This document shows, piece by piece, positions 33,488 through 43,190 of a stretch of DNA of 63,323 nt. The notes beneath the pieces are model-generated. The model searched no databases. It worked only from the letters and a program-made list of their open reading frames with translations, and was not told the origin of the DNA. This stretch comes from an uncultured Selenomonas sp. Lineage in GTDB: Bacteria > Bacillota > Negativicutes > Selenomonadales > Selenomonadaceae. The stretch spans positions 1 through 63,323 of the forward strand of contig CAMVGU010000019.1 in assembly GCA_947167105.1 (NCBI GenBank), in the 5' to 3' direction. How positions within the stretch are numbered: position 1 is the first letter of the stretch; every line of letters starts with the position of its first letter. Made by a program: the position numbers and the translations under genes.

Positions 33488-34636
33488 CTACAGCCTTTGC
33501 ACCTGCCCGGCGCTGACGGAGAAGAACTCGCCGAAGCTCTCCGCCGGGAAATAGGCCCTGTCCGTAGCGGTGATCAGGGTCTGGATTTCTTCCCGCTTCA
33601 GGAAGGCCAGCAGCTCCTTGCGCCTCCCCGCATCCAGCTCGCTCATCACATCATCCAGCAGCAGCACCGGGTACTCCCCCACCCCTTCCCGCAGGAAGTC
33701 CAGCTCCGCAAGCTTCAGGGCCAGTGCCCCCGTGCGCTGCTGGCCCTGGGAGCCGTAGGCACGGAGATCCACGCCGTTTACGTTGAGCAGCAAATCATCC
33801 CTGTGGGGCCCAAGTCCCGTCACGGCCCGCGCAATATCCATTTCTCGGTACTTTGCCATGCTCTCATTATACCATGCTTCCAGCCTGTTTGTCATGCTGT
33901 CAGGGCTCAGCTCCTGCCCCTCCCGGGGCAGGGGAGCGGTATCCCCTGAGTGGCGATGCAGCTCATAGGCAAGCTCCAGATTCTCCAGAGCACCTGAAAT
34001 GCGGCTCTGGCAGCGACGGGCAAGCTCCGAGAGCCTCCCCACCGCCAGGTAGCGGCGGGAGACCAGCCTTGCCGCAGAAGCAGCAAGCTGCCCGTCCCAC
34101 AGCTCCAGCATATCCCGGCTGGCTTCATGGTCGCGAATCTTTTTCAGCAGGGCATTGCGCTGCTGCAAGAGGTGCTGGTAGCGGGAGAGCTCATGGTAAT
34201 AGGCGGGGCTGGACTGGGAGATTTCCGCATCCAGAAAGGTGCGCCTGCCCGCCGGGGCCCCCTTGATGAGATAGAGGTCTTCCGGGGAGAAAAGCACGGC
34301 GGTAAAATTCCCCACCAGTTCCCTGGGACGGATATTCTGGCCGTTCAGCAGGATGCGCCGCCGCCTGCCCCGCTGCCAGAGAAAGTCCAGGCGGCTCGCC
34401 ACCGACAGGCGGGAAAAGGAAAGCCGCATGGCGGCACCCTCCGCCTCCCAGCCGATAAGCTCCTGGTCTTTGGCAGTCCTGTGGGAGCGGGCGAGAGCTG
34501 CATAATACACGGCTTCGATGATATTCGTCTTGCCCTGGGCGTTGGGGCCCAGGAAGATATTGATCCCCGGAGAAAAATCCAGGGCCAGCTCCTGATAGTT
34601 GCGATAGCCACGCAGCTGCAGCCTGTCAGCCCGCAT
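33488..34636 (-). CDS. recF: DNA repair ATPase RecF
   Basis: A 382-residue SMC-like ATPase that helps load RecA at gaps. It begins with the RecF pattern LQLRGYRNYQELALDF; Walker A is GPNAQGKTN (about 31-39), the signature QGQQRTGALALKLAE is near 300, and Walker B is VLLLDDVMSELD near 328. It overlaps yaaA by 11 bases. Confidence 0.96.
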   Translation of the reverse strand: MRADRLQLRGYRNYQELALDFSPGINIFLGPNAQGKTNIIEAVYYAALARSHRTAKDQELIGWEAEGAAMRLSFSRLSVASRLDFLWQRGRRRRILLNGQNIRPRELVGNFTAVLFSPEDLYLIKGAPAGRRTFLDAEISQSSPAYYHELSRYQHLLQQRNALLKKIRDHEASRDMLELWDGQLAASAARLVSRRYLAVGRLSELARRCQSRISGALENLELAYELHRHSGDTAPLPREGQELSPDSMTNRLEAWYNESMAKYREMDIARAVTGLGPHRDDLLLNVNGVDLRAYGSQGQQRTGALALKLAELDFLREGVGEYPVLLLDDVMSELDAGRRKELLAFLKREEIQTLITATDRAYFPAESFGEFFSVSAGQVQRL

Positions 34637-34853
34637 CTTGCACTACCCGCCAGGTGCCCAGGCCCTCCACCCGCACAACATCACCGGGATGAAGCCTCCT
34701 GCGGCGGGCCGACTCCTTCTCATCATTGCGGTACACTCTGCCCTCTGCCAGCAGCTCCTTCAACTCCCCGCCGGAAGCAAGCACCCCGGCCCATTTCAGG
34801 AACTGATCCAGTTGGATTTCCTCGGTTTTGATTGCTACGTCCTTAATGTCCAT
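34626..34853 (-). CDS. yaaA: S4-domain RNA-binding protein YaaA
   Basis: A 75-residue S4 domain (EIQLDQFLKWAGVLASGGEL, VYRNDEKESARRRRLHPGD). The family sits between dnaN and recF in Firmicutes. The ATG at 34853 has AAAGG nine bases upstream. Here an accessory block separates it from dnaN. Confidence 0.88.
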   Translation of the reverse strand: MDIKDVAIKTEEIQLDQFLKWAGVLASGGELKELLAEGRVYRNDEKESARRRRLHPGDVVRVEGLGTWRVVQDAG

Positions 34854-34888
34854 GATCATGAACCTTTCTGCCACTATACGGCGTTAGG

Positions 34889-35164
34889 TCATTTATCGCT
34901 GTAATGACCGCGGCAATGTGCTATGTATAATCTGCCATCCTCAACGTGATAAACAATTCTGTTCCCATGGTCGATGCGCCGGCTATACTCTCCGGCAAGA
35001 TTTCCTGATAAAGCCTCCGGATGACCTATCCCCTCCAGACAGCCATTGCGTTCTATGTCCTTTACCAGCTCATTTATCTTCTTTAGAATTTTCTTGTCCG
35101 TTTGCTGCCAATGCAGATAATCAGCCCATGCATCATCTGACCATATCTTTTCCATCGGCATCAT
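34889..35164 (-). CDS. yoeB: YoeB/Txe-family mRNA interferase toxin
   Basis: A 91-residue toxin with the full YoeB pattern: W-x5-DYLHWQQTD, KINELVKDIERN, GHPEALSGNLAGEYSRRIDHGNRIVYHV, and the C-terminal catalytic HCRGHY. Such toxins cut mRNA at the ribosome. It overlaps its antitoxin gene by four bases (ATGA). The usual partner is YefM; here it is RelB/DinJ-like. Confidence 0.88.
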   Translation of the reverse strand: MMPMEKIWSDDAWADYLHWQQTDKKILKKINELVKDIERNGCLEGIGHPEALSGNLAGEYSRRIDHGNRIVYHVEDGRLYIAHCRGHYSDK

Positions 35165-35415
35165 TCCTCTATCAGTTCGTGGGCTTTGCCTTTGCCTGCC
35201 CGCAGCTCATCTACGGACTTTTGCACATATTCCATATTTGCTGCGGAAAAGAAAGGATCAGCTGCAATTTCAAAGGGAATACGCTGCTCGCGAGTTACCT
35301 TAGTGGCGAACATGGTGAAAGCTGTAGCCATACTCAGGCCCATAGCCTTGCAAGTCTCTTCCATATCCCTTTTCAGATTGGCATCCATACGAAAGTTTAC
35401 CGCTGCAGTTGCCAT
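35161..35415 (-). CDS. relB: RelB/DinJ-family antitoxin
   Basis: An 84-residue protein with an N-terminal ribbon-helix-helix (AAVNFRMDANLKRDMEETCK) and a toxin-wrapping tail, typical of RelB/DinJ. AAAGGAGG lies seven bases before the ATG at 35415. A three-hairpin element starts 15 bases upstream and must be the leader of this operon. Confidence 0.85.
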   Translation of the reverse strand: MATAAVNFRMDANLKRDMEETCKAMGLSMATAFTMFATKVTREQRIPFEIAADPFFSAANMEYVQKSVDELRAGKGKAHELIEE

Positions 35416-35429
35416 ATGCACCCCTCCTT

Positions 35430-35566
35430 TATAACGCCATTGTTCCAGCTTTGTCGATAGACAAAGCTTCCTCTCGGCGTTTCAACGAGGCGGGAGATAT
35501 GCTCCCGCCTGTTTAGATGTACCACCCCCACTTGTAGAAGTGGGTGACATCCTTTGCCTCGTTATA
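35430..35566 (-). repeat. three-hairpin element, copy 4 (reverse)
   Basis: Inverted relative to copies 1-3 and in line with the RelB gene it precedes. All three stems are intact; one G is missing next to the CCCCCACTT stem. Confidence 0.8.
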
Positions 35567-35594
35567 GGCAATATTATTGGCAATATGGGAAAAA

Positions 35595-36977
35595 TTATTT
35601 TTGCTGGCTTCTTATTTCATTAGCGACCTGCTCCGCCTGCAGGCCGATAATCACCTGCAGGGCCTGGCCCTTCCTGATTATCCCCTTCACTCCGGGGATG
35701 GCCTTCAAGGTCGGTTCATCCACCTTGTCATTGTCCTTCATAATCAGGCGCAGGCGGGTCACGCAGTTCGAGACTTCGGCAAGATTTTCGGTGCCCCCCA
35801 GGGCCACGAGTATCTTTTCCGAAAAATCGCTGAGGTTCTCATCCGCAACCGATTCTGCAGCCCCTTCGTCATAGCGGCCCACGGTGGGAATGTCGAAGTG
35901 GCGGATAGCCCAACTGAAGATAACGTAATAAACCGCACCCACACCAAGGCCGATGAAAATAATCATTTCCGGCTTGGTGGCCAGGCCCCAGTTCAGCACA
36001 TAGTCTATAAAGCCTGCGGAAAAGCCGAAGCCGTCCAGCACACCCAGGGAATAGGTTATGGAAAGGGAAAGGCCCGTCAGTACGGCATGAACACCGTAAA
36101 GGGCCGGTGCAAGGAACATGAACAGAAATTCAATGGGCTCGGTGATGCCAGTCAGGAAGGCCGTGAAGGCCACCGAAGCAAGCATGCCTCCGATTTTGGC
36201 GCGGTTCTCTGGCTTTGCGGCATGGTACATGGCCAGGGCAACAGCAGGCATGCCAAACATCATCATGGGGAAGAAACCGGCCATGAACATGCCTGCCGTG
36301 GGGTCTCCCGCAAAAAAACGGTTCAGGTCGCCTGTGGCAACCACTCCCGAGGTGGGATTGGCATACTCGCCGAAGACGAACCAGATAAAGCTGTTCAAGA
36401 TGTGATGCAGGCCCACAGGAATAAGCATACGGTTCAGGACACCGTAGATAAAGGTACCGAAGACCCCTGCGCCGATAATCCACTCACCTACTGCATGGAT
36501 AATGGCCTGGCAGGGGCCCCAGATAACGCCGAAAATCGCCGCCAGGATGATGGATGCACCCGCCGTCACAATGGGCACGAATCTGCGCCCGCCGAAGAAG
36601 CCCAGAAACTCCGGCAGCTTGATGGCGTGAAAACGGTTATACAAAACCCCGGCCTCAATGCCGCTGATGATACCGGCCAGGACACTGAGATTCAGTGTCT
36701 CGTCAATGGCCTTGACTGCCGAAGTGAGCACCAGATAGCCGATGCCTCCGGCCAGGCCGGCCGCGCCGTTGCTGTCCTTGGCCAGCCCCACGGCGATGCC
36801 GATGGAAAAGATAAGCGCGAGGTTATCAAAAACCGCGCCCCCCGCCTTGGTAATAAAGGGGATATTCAAAACATCCGGCGCACCCAGACGCAGCAGCAAA
36901 GCCGCCGCAGGCAGCACCGCAATAGGCAGCATAAGGGCCTTGCCAATACCCTGCAATTTCTCAAATAAACTTCCCAA
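35595..36977 (-). CDS. nagE: PTS N-acetylglucosamine/glucose-type permease, IIBC
   Basis: A 460-residue phosphotransferase permease. The IIC membrane domain (about 1-365) starts GSLFEKLQGIGKALMLPIAV and has the substrate-site segment ITEPIEFLFMF near 300. The IIB domain (about 385-460) carries the phospho-Cys in NCVTRLRL. There is no IIA domain, so a separate IIA is needed. The TTG start (36977) has GGAGG seven bases upstream; the longer frame runs into a repeat. The N-acetylglucosamine specificity is by overall resemblance; glucose is possible. Confidence 0.85.
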   Translation of the reverse strand: MGSLFEKLQGIGKALMLPIAVLPAAALLLRLGAPDVLNIPFITKAGGAVFDNLALIFSIGIAVGLAKDSNGAAGLAGGIGYLVLTSAVKAIDETLNLSVLAGIISGIEAGVLYNRFHAIKLPEFLGFFGGRRFVPIVTAGASIILAAIFGVIWGPCQAIIHAVGEWIIGAGVFGTFIYGVLNRMLIPVGLHHILNSFIWFVFGEYANPTSGVVATGDLNRFFAGDPTAGMFMAGFFPMMMFGMPAVALAMYHAAKPENRAKIGGMLASVAFTAFLTGITEPIEFLFMFLAPALYGVHAVLTGLSLSITYSLGVLDGFGFSAGFIDYVLNWGLATKPEMIIFIGLGVGAVYYVIFSWAIRHFDIPTVGRYDEGAAESVADENLSDFSEKILVALGGTENLAEVSNCVTRLRLIMKDNDKVDEPTLKAIPGVKGIIRKGQALQVIIGLQAEQVANEIRSQQK

Positions 36978-37007
36978 AATTATCCCTCCAATTACTGTAT
37001 AGCCGAA

Positions 37008-37150
37008 CCCCCACCACCGCTTTCGCGGTCCCCCGCCCCCAAGGGGGCGGACATGTGCCACAAAAAGACAATGGTAATCACAAAGAAAGTAACACCACGA
37101 GCCTTGCCCGTTAGCGAAAAAAACTTCACTTCAAAGGGGAAGTTTTTTTG
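37008..37150. repeat. C/G-rich palindromic repeat, copy 5, with long extension
   Basis: CCACCACCGCTTTCGCGGT and CCGCCCCCAAGGGGGCGG, then the same extension as 12574-12768. The final hairpin (CTTCACTTC..GAAGTTTTTTT) supplies the last codons of the amidase gene. Confidence 0.75.
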
Positions 37151-38244
37151 TATTCCCTTGCCATGGCCCTGAGCACCGAGCCGCCCCGCTGCTCCTGCTT
37201 GTCGGGGTCGGTGGGAGCGTAGGCAGGGCTTTCCGGGATGCCCAGATACTCCAAATCCCCCCTGGTATCATGGTCGCCGTAGCTGTCATTCCACCAGGGA
37301 TAGGGCTTGTGGGGAGGCGGCTGCAGATTGTCCTCGTTATTGGCGGCTTCGCCGTGGGTCAGCACATGCTGCTTGTCCACGGGGATGTCCAGCCCCTCCG
37401 ACAGGGCCGCAATCACCCTGGCCATGGTCTCGATCTGGGCTCTGGTTGGGGGCTGGGGCCCCAGGGTCACGGGATTGCTGCCCACGCAGCCGCAGATGGT
37501 CAGGTTCACGGCGCCGCTGTTGCGCAGCCAGGTACCTGGCACCAGCTTGGCAAAGTCTTTGGTGGACAGATAGATAGTGCCGTCCTGGTCGATATTGATG
37601 TGATAGGACGGGTAAAAGCGGCCATAGGGTGCCGCCGTCCAATGGAGGTACAGCTTAGGCTCCCATCCCTTCTCCGCCGCCATTGCCCAAAGGGCCTCAC
37701 GGGCCCTGGCTGCAAGTTCTCTCACTTCCTCCAGGCCGGCCACGGCCATTTCCAGCTCACTGTTTTCAGGATTCAGATAGGCCGGGACATAGCGGAGCAG
37801 CTTGGCCTCGATGGAGCTCGGCTCCGGCTTTGACCAGTTGGCATAGTCATAATTTTTCTGCCAGAGGGTCTGTCTGCGCCCCTGGGGAGAGACACGCACT
37901 TCGCTTAGCTGCTGCAACAGGCCCAGCCTGGGGCAGAGATAGTAATGCTTCAGCACTCTTTCGTCGGTTTTATCAAACTGCTGACAGCGGATAATGACGG
38001 AAGCTGCCTGGGCGCTGTCAGGCTGCTCAGGGGAAAGGCGCAGCCAGATACGGGAGGCGCCGGAAAGATCCAGGGAATAAATGCCTGTCTTATCCACGGC
38101 CAAGGGCTGCCAGTTTTTGGAAACCTGCGTCTGATTCAGCTCAGGCTTGCGAATATGCACGGCAGCATCCGCGGTGCTACCCGGCAGGAGCAGGGCGCCA
38201 AAGGCCAGCAGCAGAGCTGCACCCGTAAGTTTATGATAACCCAT
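37126..38244 (-). CDS. secreted N-acetylmuramoyl-L-alanine amidase-like protein
   Basis: A 372-residue protein with a signal peptide (cleavage near TADA, residue 27). The Amidase_2/PGRP domain is at about 195-320: LYLHWTAAPYG (first zinc His), YHINIDQDGTIY, and HVLTHGEAANN (second His). Residues 30-190 form an unassigned beta-rich domain. It should cut the stem peptide from muramic acid in the periplasm. The last residues (KKTSPLK) come from a repeat, so the original C-terminus may have been replaced. It lies between dnaN and the PTS gene, where yaaA would be expected. Confidence 0.75.
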   Translation of the reverse strand: MGYHKLTGAALLLAFGALLLPGSTADAAVHIRKPELNQTQVSKNWQPLAVDKTGIYSLDLSGASRIWLRLSPEQPDSAQAASVIIRCQQFDKTDERVLKHYYLCPRLGLLQQLSEVRVSPQGRRQTLWQKNYDYANWSKPEPSSIEAKLLRYVPAYLNPENSELEMAVAGLEEVRELAARAREALWAMAAEKGWEPKLYLHWTAAPYGRFYPSYHINIDQDGTIYLSTKDFAKLVPGTWLRNSGAVNLTICGCVGSNPVTLGPQPPTRAQIETMARVIAALSEGLDIPVDKQHVLTHGEAANNEDNLQPPPHKPYPWWNDSYGDHDTRGDLEYLGIPESPAYAPTDPDKQEQRGGSVLRAMAREYKKTSPLK

Positions 38245-38260
38245 TTTATTACTTCCTTTG

Positions 38261-39382
38261 TCAATGAGCCGTCCGCACCGGCGTCACCACATAGGTAAAT
38301 TCATCCCGGCCATCCTCGATCAGGCGGGCTGCCGTCAGGGGCTGGTTCAGGCAGAAGGTCATATCCTCGCTGTCAAAATTTTTCAGGGCGTCCCCGATGT
38401 AGAGGGCATTGAAAGCGATGGTGATGGAAGGGCCTTCCATACGGCAGGGCACCTTCTCCTCGGCACCGCCTACCTCCTGGTTAGTGGAGGAGATCAGCAC
38501 GCTGCCTGCCTCTGCATCGAAGGCCAGCTTGATGATATTGTACTCGCTGGAACGGGCGATAAGGGAGACGCGCTCCACGGCCGCGCGGAAGAGCTCCGTA
38601 TTCAGATGGACTTTGGTGATAAAATCCGGCGGTATGACGCGCTTGAAGTCCGGGAACATGCCTTCCAGCAGGCGGGAGGTCATAAAGACATTTTCAAAGC
38701 GGAAACTGATGGAATTGTAGGAGCAAGTCACCTGCACATCAATGGGTATTTCGCTGGAAAGGGCCTGTTTCAGCTCCAAAAGTATACGGGCAGGCACGAT
38801 CATCAGGATGGAGCCTGCTGCTTCTTCAGGAAGCACGTAGGTATTCACAGCCAGCCTGTGGGTATTGGTGGCAGCAAAGAGCAGGTGACTGTGGTCTACC
38901 TGCACAGAGCAGCCGGTAAACAGGGGACGGCTCTGATCAGTGGAACAGGCGAAGGTTGTCTTGCGTATCAGATCCCGCAGTACATTATCCTTGATGGTAA
39001 ATTGCAGATTGCCCTCGAACTGTTGTACCGTGGGATAGGCATTGGCATCCATGGAAAGCAGGTGGAAATCGGCAGACCCGGAGGTGATGCGCACCAGCTT
39101 ATTTTCCCGGTCATAGGCAAGGGTGACTTCCTCTCCCGGAAGCTTGGTGACTATTTCCTGGAAATAGCGTCCTGTCAGGGCAATATGGCCCGGGGTTTCG
39201 ATGTCGGCCTTGATGCTGTAGGTAAAGCCTATTTCATTGTTATTGCCCTGCAGCTCCACCGTATCGCCCTCTGCCTTCAGGTAAATGGCGGAAAGCAGGG
39301 GAGTCTGGGGCTTGACTGCAACGGCTTTGGATACGAAGCGCAGGGCGCCGAGCAGCTCGTTTTTGGCACAGATGATTTTCAT
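38261..39382 (-). CDS. dnaN: DNA polymerase III beta clamp
   Basis: A 373-residue sliding clamp, normal length, beginning MKIICAKNELLGALRFVSKAV. Three clamp repeats and the C-terminal TYVVTPVRT are visible. It lies downstream of dnaA with a 382-base gap containing DnaA boxes. Confidence 0.97.
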   Translation of the reverse strand: MKIICAKNELLGALRFVSKAVAVKPQTPLLSAIYLKAEGDTVELQGNNNEIGFTYSIKADIETPGHIALTGRYFQEIVTKLPGEEVTLAYDRENKLVRITSGSADFHLLSMDANAYPTVQQFEGNLQFTIKDNVLRDLIRKTTFACSTDQSRPLFTGCSVQVDHSHLLFAATNTHRLAVNTYVLPEEAAGSILMIVPARILLELKQALSSEIPIDVQVTCSYNSISFRFENVFMTSRLLEGMFPDFKRVIPPDFITKVHLNTELFRAAVERVSLIARSSEYNIIKLAFDAEAGSVLISSTNQEVGGAEEKVPCRMEGPSITIAFNALYIGDALKNFDSEDMTFCLNQPLTAARLIEDGRDEFTYVVTPVRTAH

Positions 39383-39764
39383 ATGACCCTCTTTTCTTTG
39401 GATAGGAAAGGCGAACCGCTTGCCTTGAAGGATTCAGGTTCGCCCGTAGGTTTTATATTAGTACTGGATTTATATAAATAAATAGCCGAAGTAGTAGTAG
39501 GGGCTGTGGAAATGTTGAAAAGTCAGTATAAATGCGGATTTATGCACAGCCGTGGGGTGGATAAATATGTGGGTGTTTGTTTTCGCCTTATCCACATATC
39601 CACCGCCAGGATCTGCGGGCGAGGATATCAACATTTTGCTCACAGGCTTATACAGCTTCTGTCCACGCCCTTTTCCACAGACTTACTATGAAATCTTAGC
39701 GAGCGTAGGCCAAAGGCGCAGCTGGAGCTAAGGGCGTGTTGCAAAACACCGTTTTGCACGGAGT
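39383..39764. other. dnaA-dnaN intergenic region with DnaA boxes (part of oriC)
   Basis: Perfect or near DnaA boxes: TTATGCACA (39540-39548), TTATCCACA (39588-39596), TTTTCCACA (39671-39679). A dispersed repeat (ACTATGAAATCTTAGCGAG) and a short hairpin before the dnaA stop codon (GCAAAACACCGTTTTGC) fill the end. Confidence 0.75.
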
Positions 39765-41297
39765 TTATTTTTGTATCTCCTCGATGAGTTCGGTGATGGT
39801 GCGGCCCAGCTTGGCGTTATCTTCCTTTTCCTTGGAAATCTTTTCGCAGGCGTGGAGCACGGTGGTATGGTCCCGGCCCCCGAAGAATTCGCCGATGCGG
39901 GGCAGGCTGGTGTCCGTAAGCTCCCGGCAGAGGTACATGGCAATCTGCCGGGGGAAGGCAATGGAGCGGGTGCGCTTCTTGGAGTGCAGGTCATCCACCT
40001 TGATGCCGAAGTGGGAGGCGACGATGCTCTCTATAATCTCCATGGAGACTTCCTTGGTGGAGCCCTGGGGGAAGACATCTTTCAGGGCCTCGGCAACCAC
40101 CTCCGTGGTGACAGGCACCTTGATCAGGGAAGCATAGGCCACCACACGGGTCAGCGCCCCCTCCAGCTCACGGATGTTGGAGTCAATGCGGCTGGCGATG
40201 TAGACCATCACATCATTGGGCACGTCGTAATGATCCAGGAGGGCCTTGTTTTTCAGGATGGCGATGCGGGTCTCTAAGTCAGGCGCCTGGATATCCGTGA
40301 TGAGGCCCCACTCAAAGCGGGAACGCAGGCGCTCCTCCAGCTTCTGCACCTCCCTGGGGGGGCGGTCTGAGCTCAGGATGATCTGCTTCTGGGCATCACG
40401 GAGGGTGTTGAAGGTGTGGAAGAATTCTTCCTGGGTACTCTGCTTGCCGGAGATAAACTGTATATCATCAACCAGTAGCACGTCGATATTGCGGTATTTC
40501 TGGCGGAACCTGTCCATCTGGCCATCCCGGATGCCCTGAATGATCTCGTTGGTGAACTGCTCGCTGGAGACGTAGAGCACCCGCAGGTCCGGGCGCCCCT
40601 TCAGCACGGCGTTGCCGATGGCGTGCATCAGGTGGGTCTTGCCCAGGCCCACGCCGCCGTACATGAAGAAGGGATTGTAGACCTTGCCGGGATTGTCGGC
40701 AATGGCCGTGGCCGCCGCATGGGCAAAGCGGTTGGAAGAGCCGGTGACAAAGGTATCAAAGGTGTATTTGGGATTAAGGGAGGAGCTGTCCCCTGGGGCA
40801 ATCAGCCCCTTGTCACCGGCAGCATCCGGGGCAGGAGCCGTGCCGGGCGTCTCCTGCCTGGGCACGGAGGGCCTTCCGGTATTGCTGTCGATGATGACCG
40901 GCTGGCCGTAATCTAAGGTCTGCTGCTCCGGCTCTGCTTCCCGGACGAGAGATACGCTGCCATTTTCGCTTTGCATCAGCTCCAGCTTTTCCCGTGCAGC
41001 CTTGATTTCCAATTCTTTCTGGGTGGCCGCGATCTGCTCCTGCTTCGGCACCGTCTCAATGGCAACCCTGCGGGGGGAGCCCAGCACCGCAGCCGCCACA
41101 TCCTCAAGCATATGGCGGTATTTTTCATCCACCCAGTCACGGGTGAAATCCGTCAGCGCACCCAGGGTCAGGGTCTCATCGTCCAGGGAGCGCACAGTCA
41201 GGGGGGCGAGCCACTGGTTGCAGATGCTCTCGCTGAAGTATTCCCTGGATTTGGCAAGGATCTGCTCACGTAGGGCAACCAGTTCGGTATTGTCCAT
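39765..41297 (-). CDS. dnaA: replication initiator DnaA
   Basis: A 510-residue initiator. Domain I is about 1-80 and the linker about 85-165. The AAA+ domain has [16 protein letters not shown] (Walker A) and VLLVDDIQF (Walker B). The C-terminal helix-turn-helix carries the DnaA signature [16 protein letters not shown]. The start at 41297 has AAAGGAAA upstream. It is flanked on both sides by DnaA-box clusters. Confidence 0.98.
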   Translation of the reverse strand: MDNTELVALREQILAKSREYFSESICNQWLAPLTVRSLDDETLTLGALTDFTRDWVDEKYRHMLEDVAAAVLGSPRRVAIETVPKQEQIAATQKELEIKAAREKLELMQSENGSVSLVREAEPEQQTLDYGQPVIIDSNTGRPSVPRQETPGTAPAPDAAGDKGLIAPGDSSSLNPKYTFDTFVTGSSNRFAHAAATAIADNPGKVYNPFFMYGGVGLGKTHLMHAIGNAVLKGRPDLRVLYVSSEQFTNEIIQGIRDGQMDRFRQKYRNIDVLLVDDIQFISGKQSTQEEFFHTFNTLRDAQKQIILSSDRPPREVQKLEERLRSRFEWGLITDIQAPDLETRIAILKNKALLDHYDVPNDVMVYIASRIDSNIRELEGALTRVVAYASLIKVPVTTEVVAEALKDVFPQGSTKEVSMEIIESIVASHFGIKVDDLHSKKRTRSIAFPRQIAMYLCRELTDTSLPRIGEFFGGRDHTTVLHACEKISKEKEDNAKLGRTITELIEEIQK

Positions 41298-41326
41298 AAT
41301 AGAAGTTTTCCTTTCGAGAATGAGGG

Positions 41327-41550
41327 TTATGCACAAGTTTGTCCACAACTGTGGATAACTTGCGCTGATAAAGGCAATTTACAGAGCCTGCCTGCCTTGG
41401 CAGGGCCTCCGGGAGAGGCTTTTCGAGTGAATATCAACAGTATTTTATCAGAATCGGACAGAGTTATCAACAGGTTTTCAGGGGAGGGAGCCCTCGGGGA
41501 AAGGGATTTATCCACAGATTTCGGGAAAAAATGGTGGATTATGTGGATGA
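41327..41550. other. oriC: DnaA box cluster between dnaA and rpmH
   Basis: TTATGCACA (41327-41335), TTGTCCACA (41339-41347), TGTGGATAA (41350-41358), TTATCAACA (41464-41472), TTATCCACA (41508-41516), TGTGGATGA (41542-41550). Boxes face both ways. Some A/T-rich stretches suitable for unwinding lie between 41430 and 41475. Confidence 0.85.
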
Positions 41551-41567
41551 AATGGGCGTTTTTACGC

Positions 41568-41597
41568 TTGACACCCTCCCTGCCCCTATCATATAAT
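41568..41597 (+). promoter_or_regulatory. promoter of the rpmH operon
   Basis: TTGACA (41568-41573), 18 bases, TATAAT (41592-41597): full consensus boxes, 65 bases before rpmH. Confidence 0.85.
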
Positions 41598-41662
41598 GTG
41601 GATTGACCTGTGAAATCTACGCGAGTAGTGATAGAAAGAACTGTGCAGGAGGTGTATCGTAA

Positions 41663-41797
41663 ATGAAGATGACTTATCAGCCGAATAACCATTGGCGCAA
41701 GCAGACCCATGGTTTCCGTGAGCGCATGAAGACCAGGGGTGGCCGTCTTGTCCTGAAGAGACGTCGCCAGCGGGGCAGGAAGAAGCTTTCCGCTTAA
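41663..41797 (+). CDS. rpmH: ribosomal protein L34
   Basis: 44 residues, very basic, reading [20 protein letters not shown] and then [20 protein letters not shown], the standard L34 pattern. AGGAGG lies 11 bases before the ATG. First gene of the operon with rnpA. Confidence 0.97.
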   Translation: MKMTYQPNNHWRKQTHGFRERMKTRGGRLVLKRRRQRGRKKLSA

Positions 41798-41891
41798 TCG
41801 CTTGGTTTTACGCCAGCTCAGAGGCCACGCTGTGGCCTTTTCGTATGTAACAGGGATTTTCCCGAAGATATAGATTTTGAAAGGGGCCGCC

Positions 41892-42251
41892 ATGCTGGGA
41901 TTGCCTAGGAAACGGATGCTGAAGCGCCGCAATGAATTCCAGCGGGTGTACCATGCGGGCCGCTCCTACGCGGGCCGCTATCTTGTGCTTTACGTTTTTG
42001 AAAACAGGGCCAAAAGAGGGCAAAGGGGCCTGGTGGGCTTTGCCGCCGGCAAGAAGCTGGGCTGCGCCGCGGTGCGCAACCGGGTGAAGCGGGTGCTGCG
42101 GGAGGCTTACAGGCAGAACCAGCTCCTGGTGCGGGAGGGCGTGACGCTCCTTTTGGTGGGGCGCAAGCCCTGCACGAAGGCCAAGAGCCAGGCAGCAGGG
42201 CAGGAATTTGTCAGGCTCCTGAAAAAGGCCGGGGCGGCAAGGCCATGCTGA
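41892..42251 (+). CDS. rnpA: ribonuclease P protein component
   Basis: A 119-residue basic protein. RnpA features: [19 protein letters not shown] near the N-terminus and the RNA-binding [16 protein letters not shown] near residue 60. ATG 41892 has AGGGG five bases upstream. It overlaps yidD by seven bases. Confidence 0.95.
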   Translation: MLGLPRKRMLKRRNEFQRVYHAGRSYAGRYLVLYVFENRAKRGQRGLVGFAAGKKLGCAAVRNRVKRVLREAYRQNQLLVREGVTLLLVGRKPCTKAKSQAAGQEFVRLLKKAGAARPC

Positions 42252-42457
42252 AACAGGTGCTGATGGCCCTGATACGCTTCTACAGGGCCTGGATCTCGCC
42301 CCTCTTTCCTCCTTCCTGCCGCTACGTGCCCACCTGCTCGGCTTATGCCCTGGAGGCCGTTGAGAAATACGGCGCCCTGCGTGGGTGCTGGCTTGCCCTG
42401 AAGCGCATCTGCCGCTGCCACCCTTTCCATAAGGGGGGCTACGACCCTTTGCCGTGA
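42245..42457 (+). CDS. yidD: membrane protein insertion efficiency factor YidD
   Basis: 70 residues with the family core [28 protein letters not shown] split over positions 12-39 and a Cys-rich [17 protein letters not shown] end. Normal length and position between rnpA and yidC. Confidence 0.95.
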   Translation: MLKQVLMALIRFYRAWISPLFPPSCRYVPTCSAYALEAVEKYGALRGCWLALKRICRCHPFHKGGYDPLP

Positions 42458-42504
42458 GATACGCAAATTTTATCGAATGATTATCGAATGAAGACGAATA
42501 GGAA

Positions 42505-43188
42505 GTGAATTTTTTGGGTTTCTTTTCTGACCTGCTCTCCCCCTTGGAGAGCCTGCTCCAGTTTGTGCTGGGCGTACTCTACAATGTGACCGATATGGCA
42601 GGCTTCGGCAGCTACGGCGTGGCCATCATCCTCCTGACCATCATCATCAAGGCCTGCCTTTATCCCTTGACCGCCAAGCAGGTCAATTCCATGAAGGCCA
42701 TGCAGGAGCTGGCTCCCAAGCTCAAGAAAATCCAGGAGAAGTACAAGGACAATCCCCAGGTCATGCAGCAGAAAGTGGCTGCCCTCTACAAGGAAGCGGG
42801 GGTCAATCCTCTGGCCGGCTGCCTGCCCCTTCTGATCCAGATGCCTATCCTGATGGGCATGTACTATGCCCTTTTTAATTTCACCTACCCTTCCCCGGAG
42901 GCGGCCCAGTTCCTGTGGCTGCCCTCCATGTCTGAGGCCGACCCCCTCTACATACTGCCGGTGCTGTCCGCAGCCACCACCTATTTCCAGACCCGTCAGA
43001 CTGCCGATTCCAGCAATCCCCAGATGAAGATCATGATGTATGTCATGCCCCTCTTTATCGGCTGGATTTCCCTGACCTTCCCCTCCGGCCTGGTGCTCTA
43101 CTGGGTGACTATGAACGTCTGCCAGATCGTGCAGCAGTGGTGGATGTACCGGGGCCGTGAATCCGGGGAAAAGGCGAAGGAGGCGTGA
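42505..43188 (+). CDS. yidC: membrane protein insertase YidC/Oxa1
   Basis: A 227-residue insertase of the short Gram-positive type, without the large periplasmic domain of proteobacteria. Five hydrophobic helices are visible. YGVAIILLTIIIKACLYPLT carries the conserved Arg/Lys-bearing helix region, and MKAMQELAPKLKKIQEKYKD the cytoplasmic hairpin. GTG 42505 or TTG 42514 may be the start; the AGGA spacing favours TTG. No lipobox is seen. Confidence 0.92.
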   Translation: MNFLGFFSDLLSPLESLLQFVLGVLYNVTDMAGFGSYGVAIILLTIIIKACLYPLTAKQVNSMKAMQELAPKLKKIQEKYKDNPQVMQQKVAALYKEAGVNPLAGCLPLLIQMPILMGMYYALFNFTYPSPEAAQFLWLPSMSEADPLYILPVLSAATTYFQTRQTADSSNPQMKIMMYVMPLFIGWISLTFPSGLVLYWVTMNVCQIVQQWWMYRGRESGEKAKEA

Positions 43189-43190
43189 GC

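Noticed and set aside
35595..37061. Upstream extension of the PTS gene (MAHVRPLGGGGPRK...)
   Set aside because: Translated repeat DNA; the TTG at 36977 has a good ribosome binding site and matches the family start.
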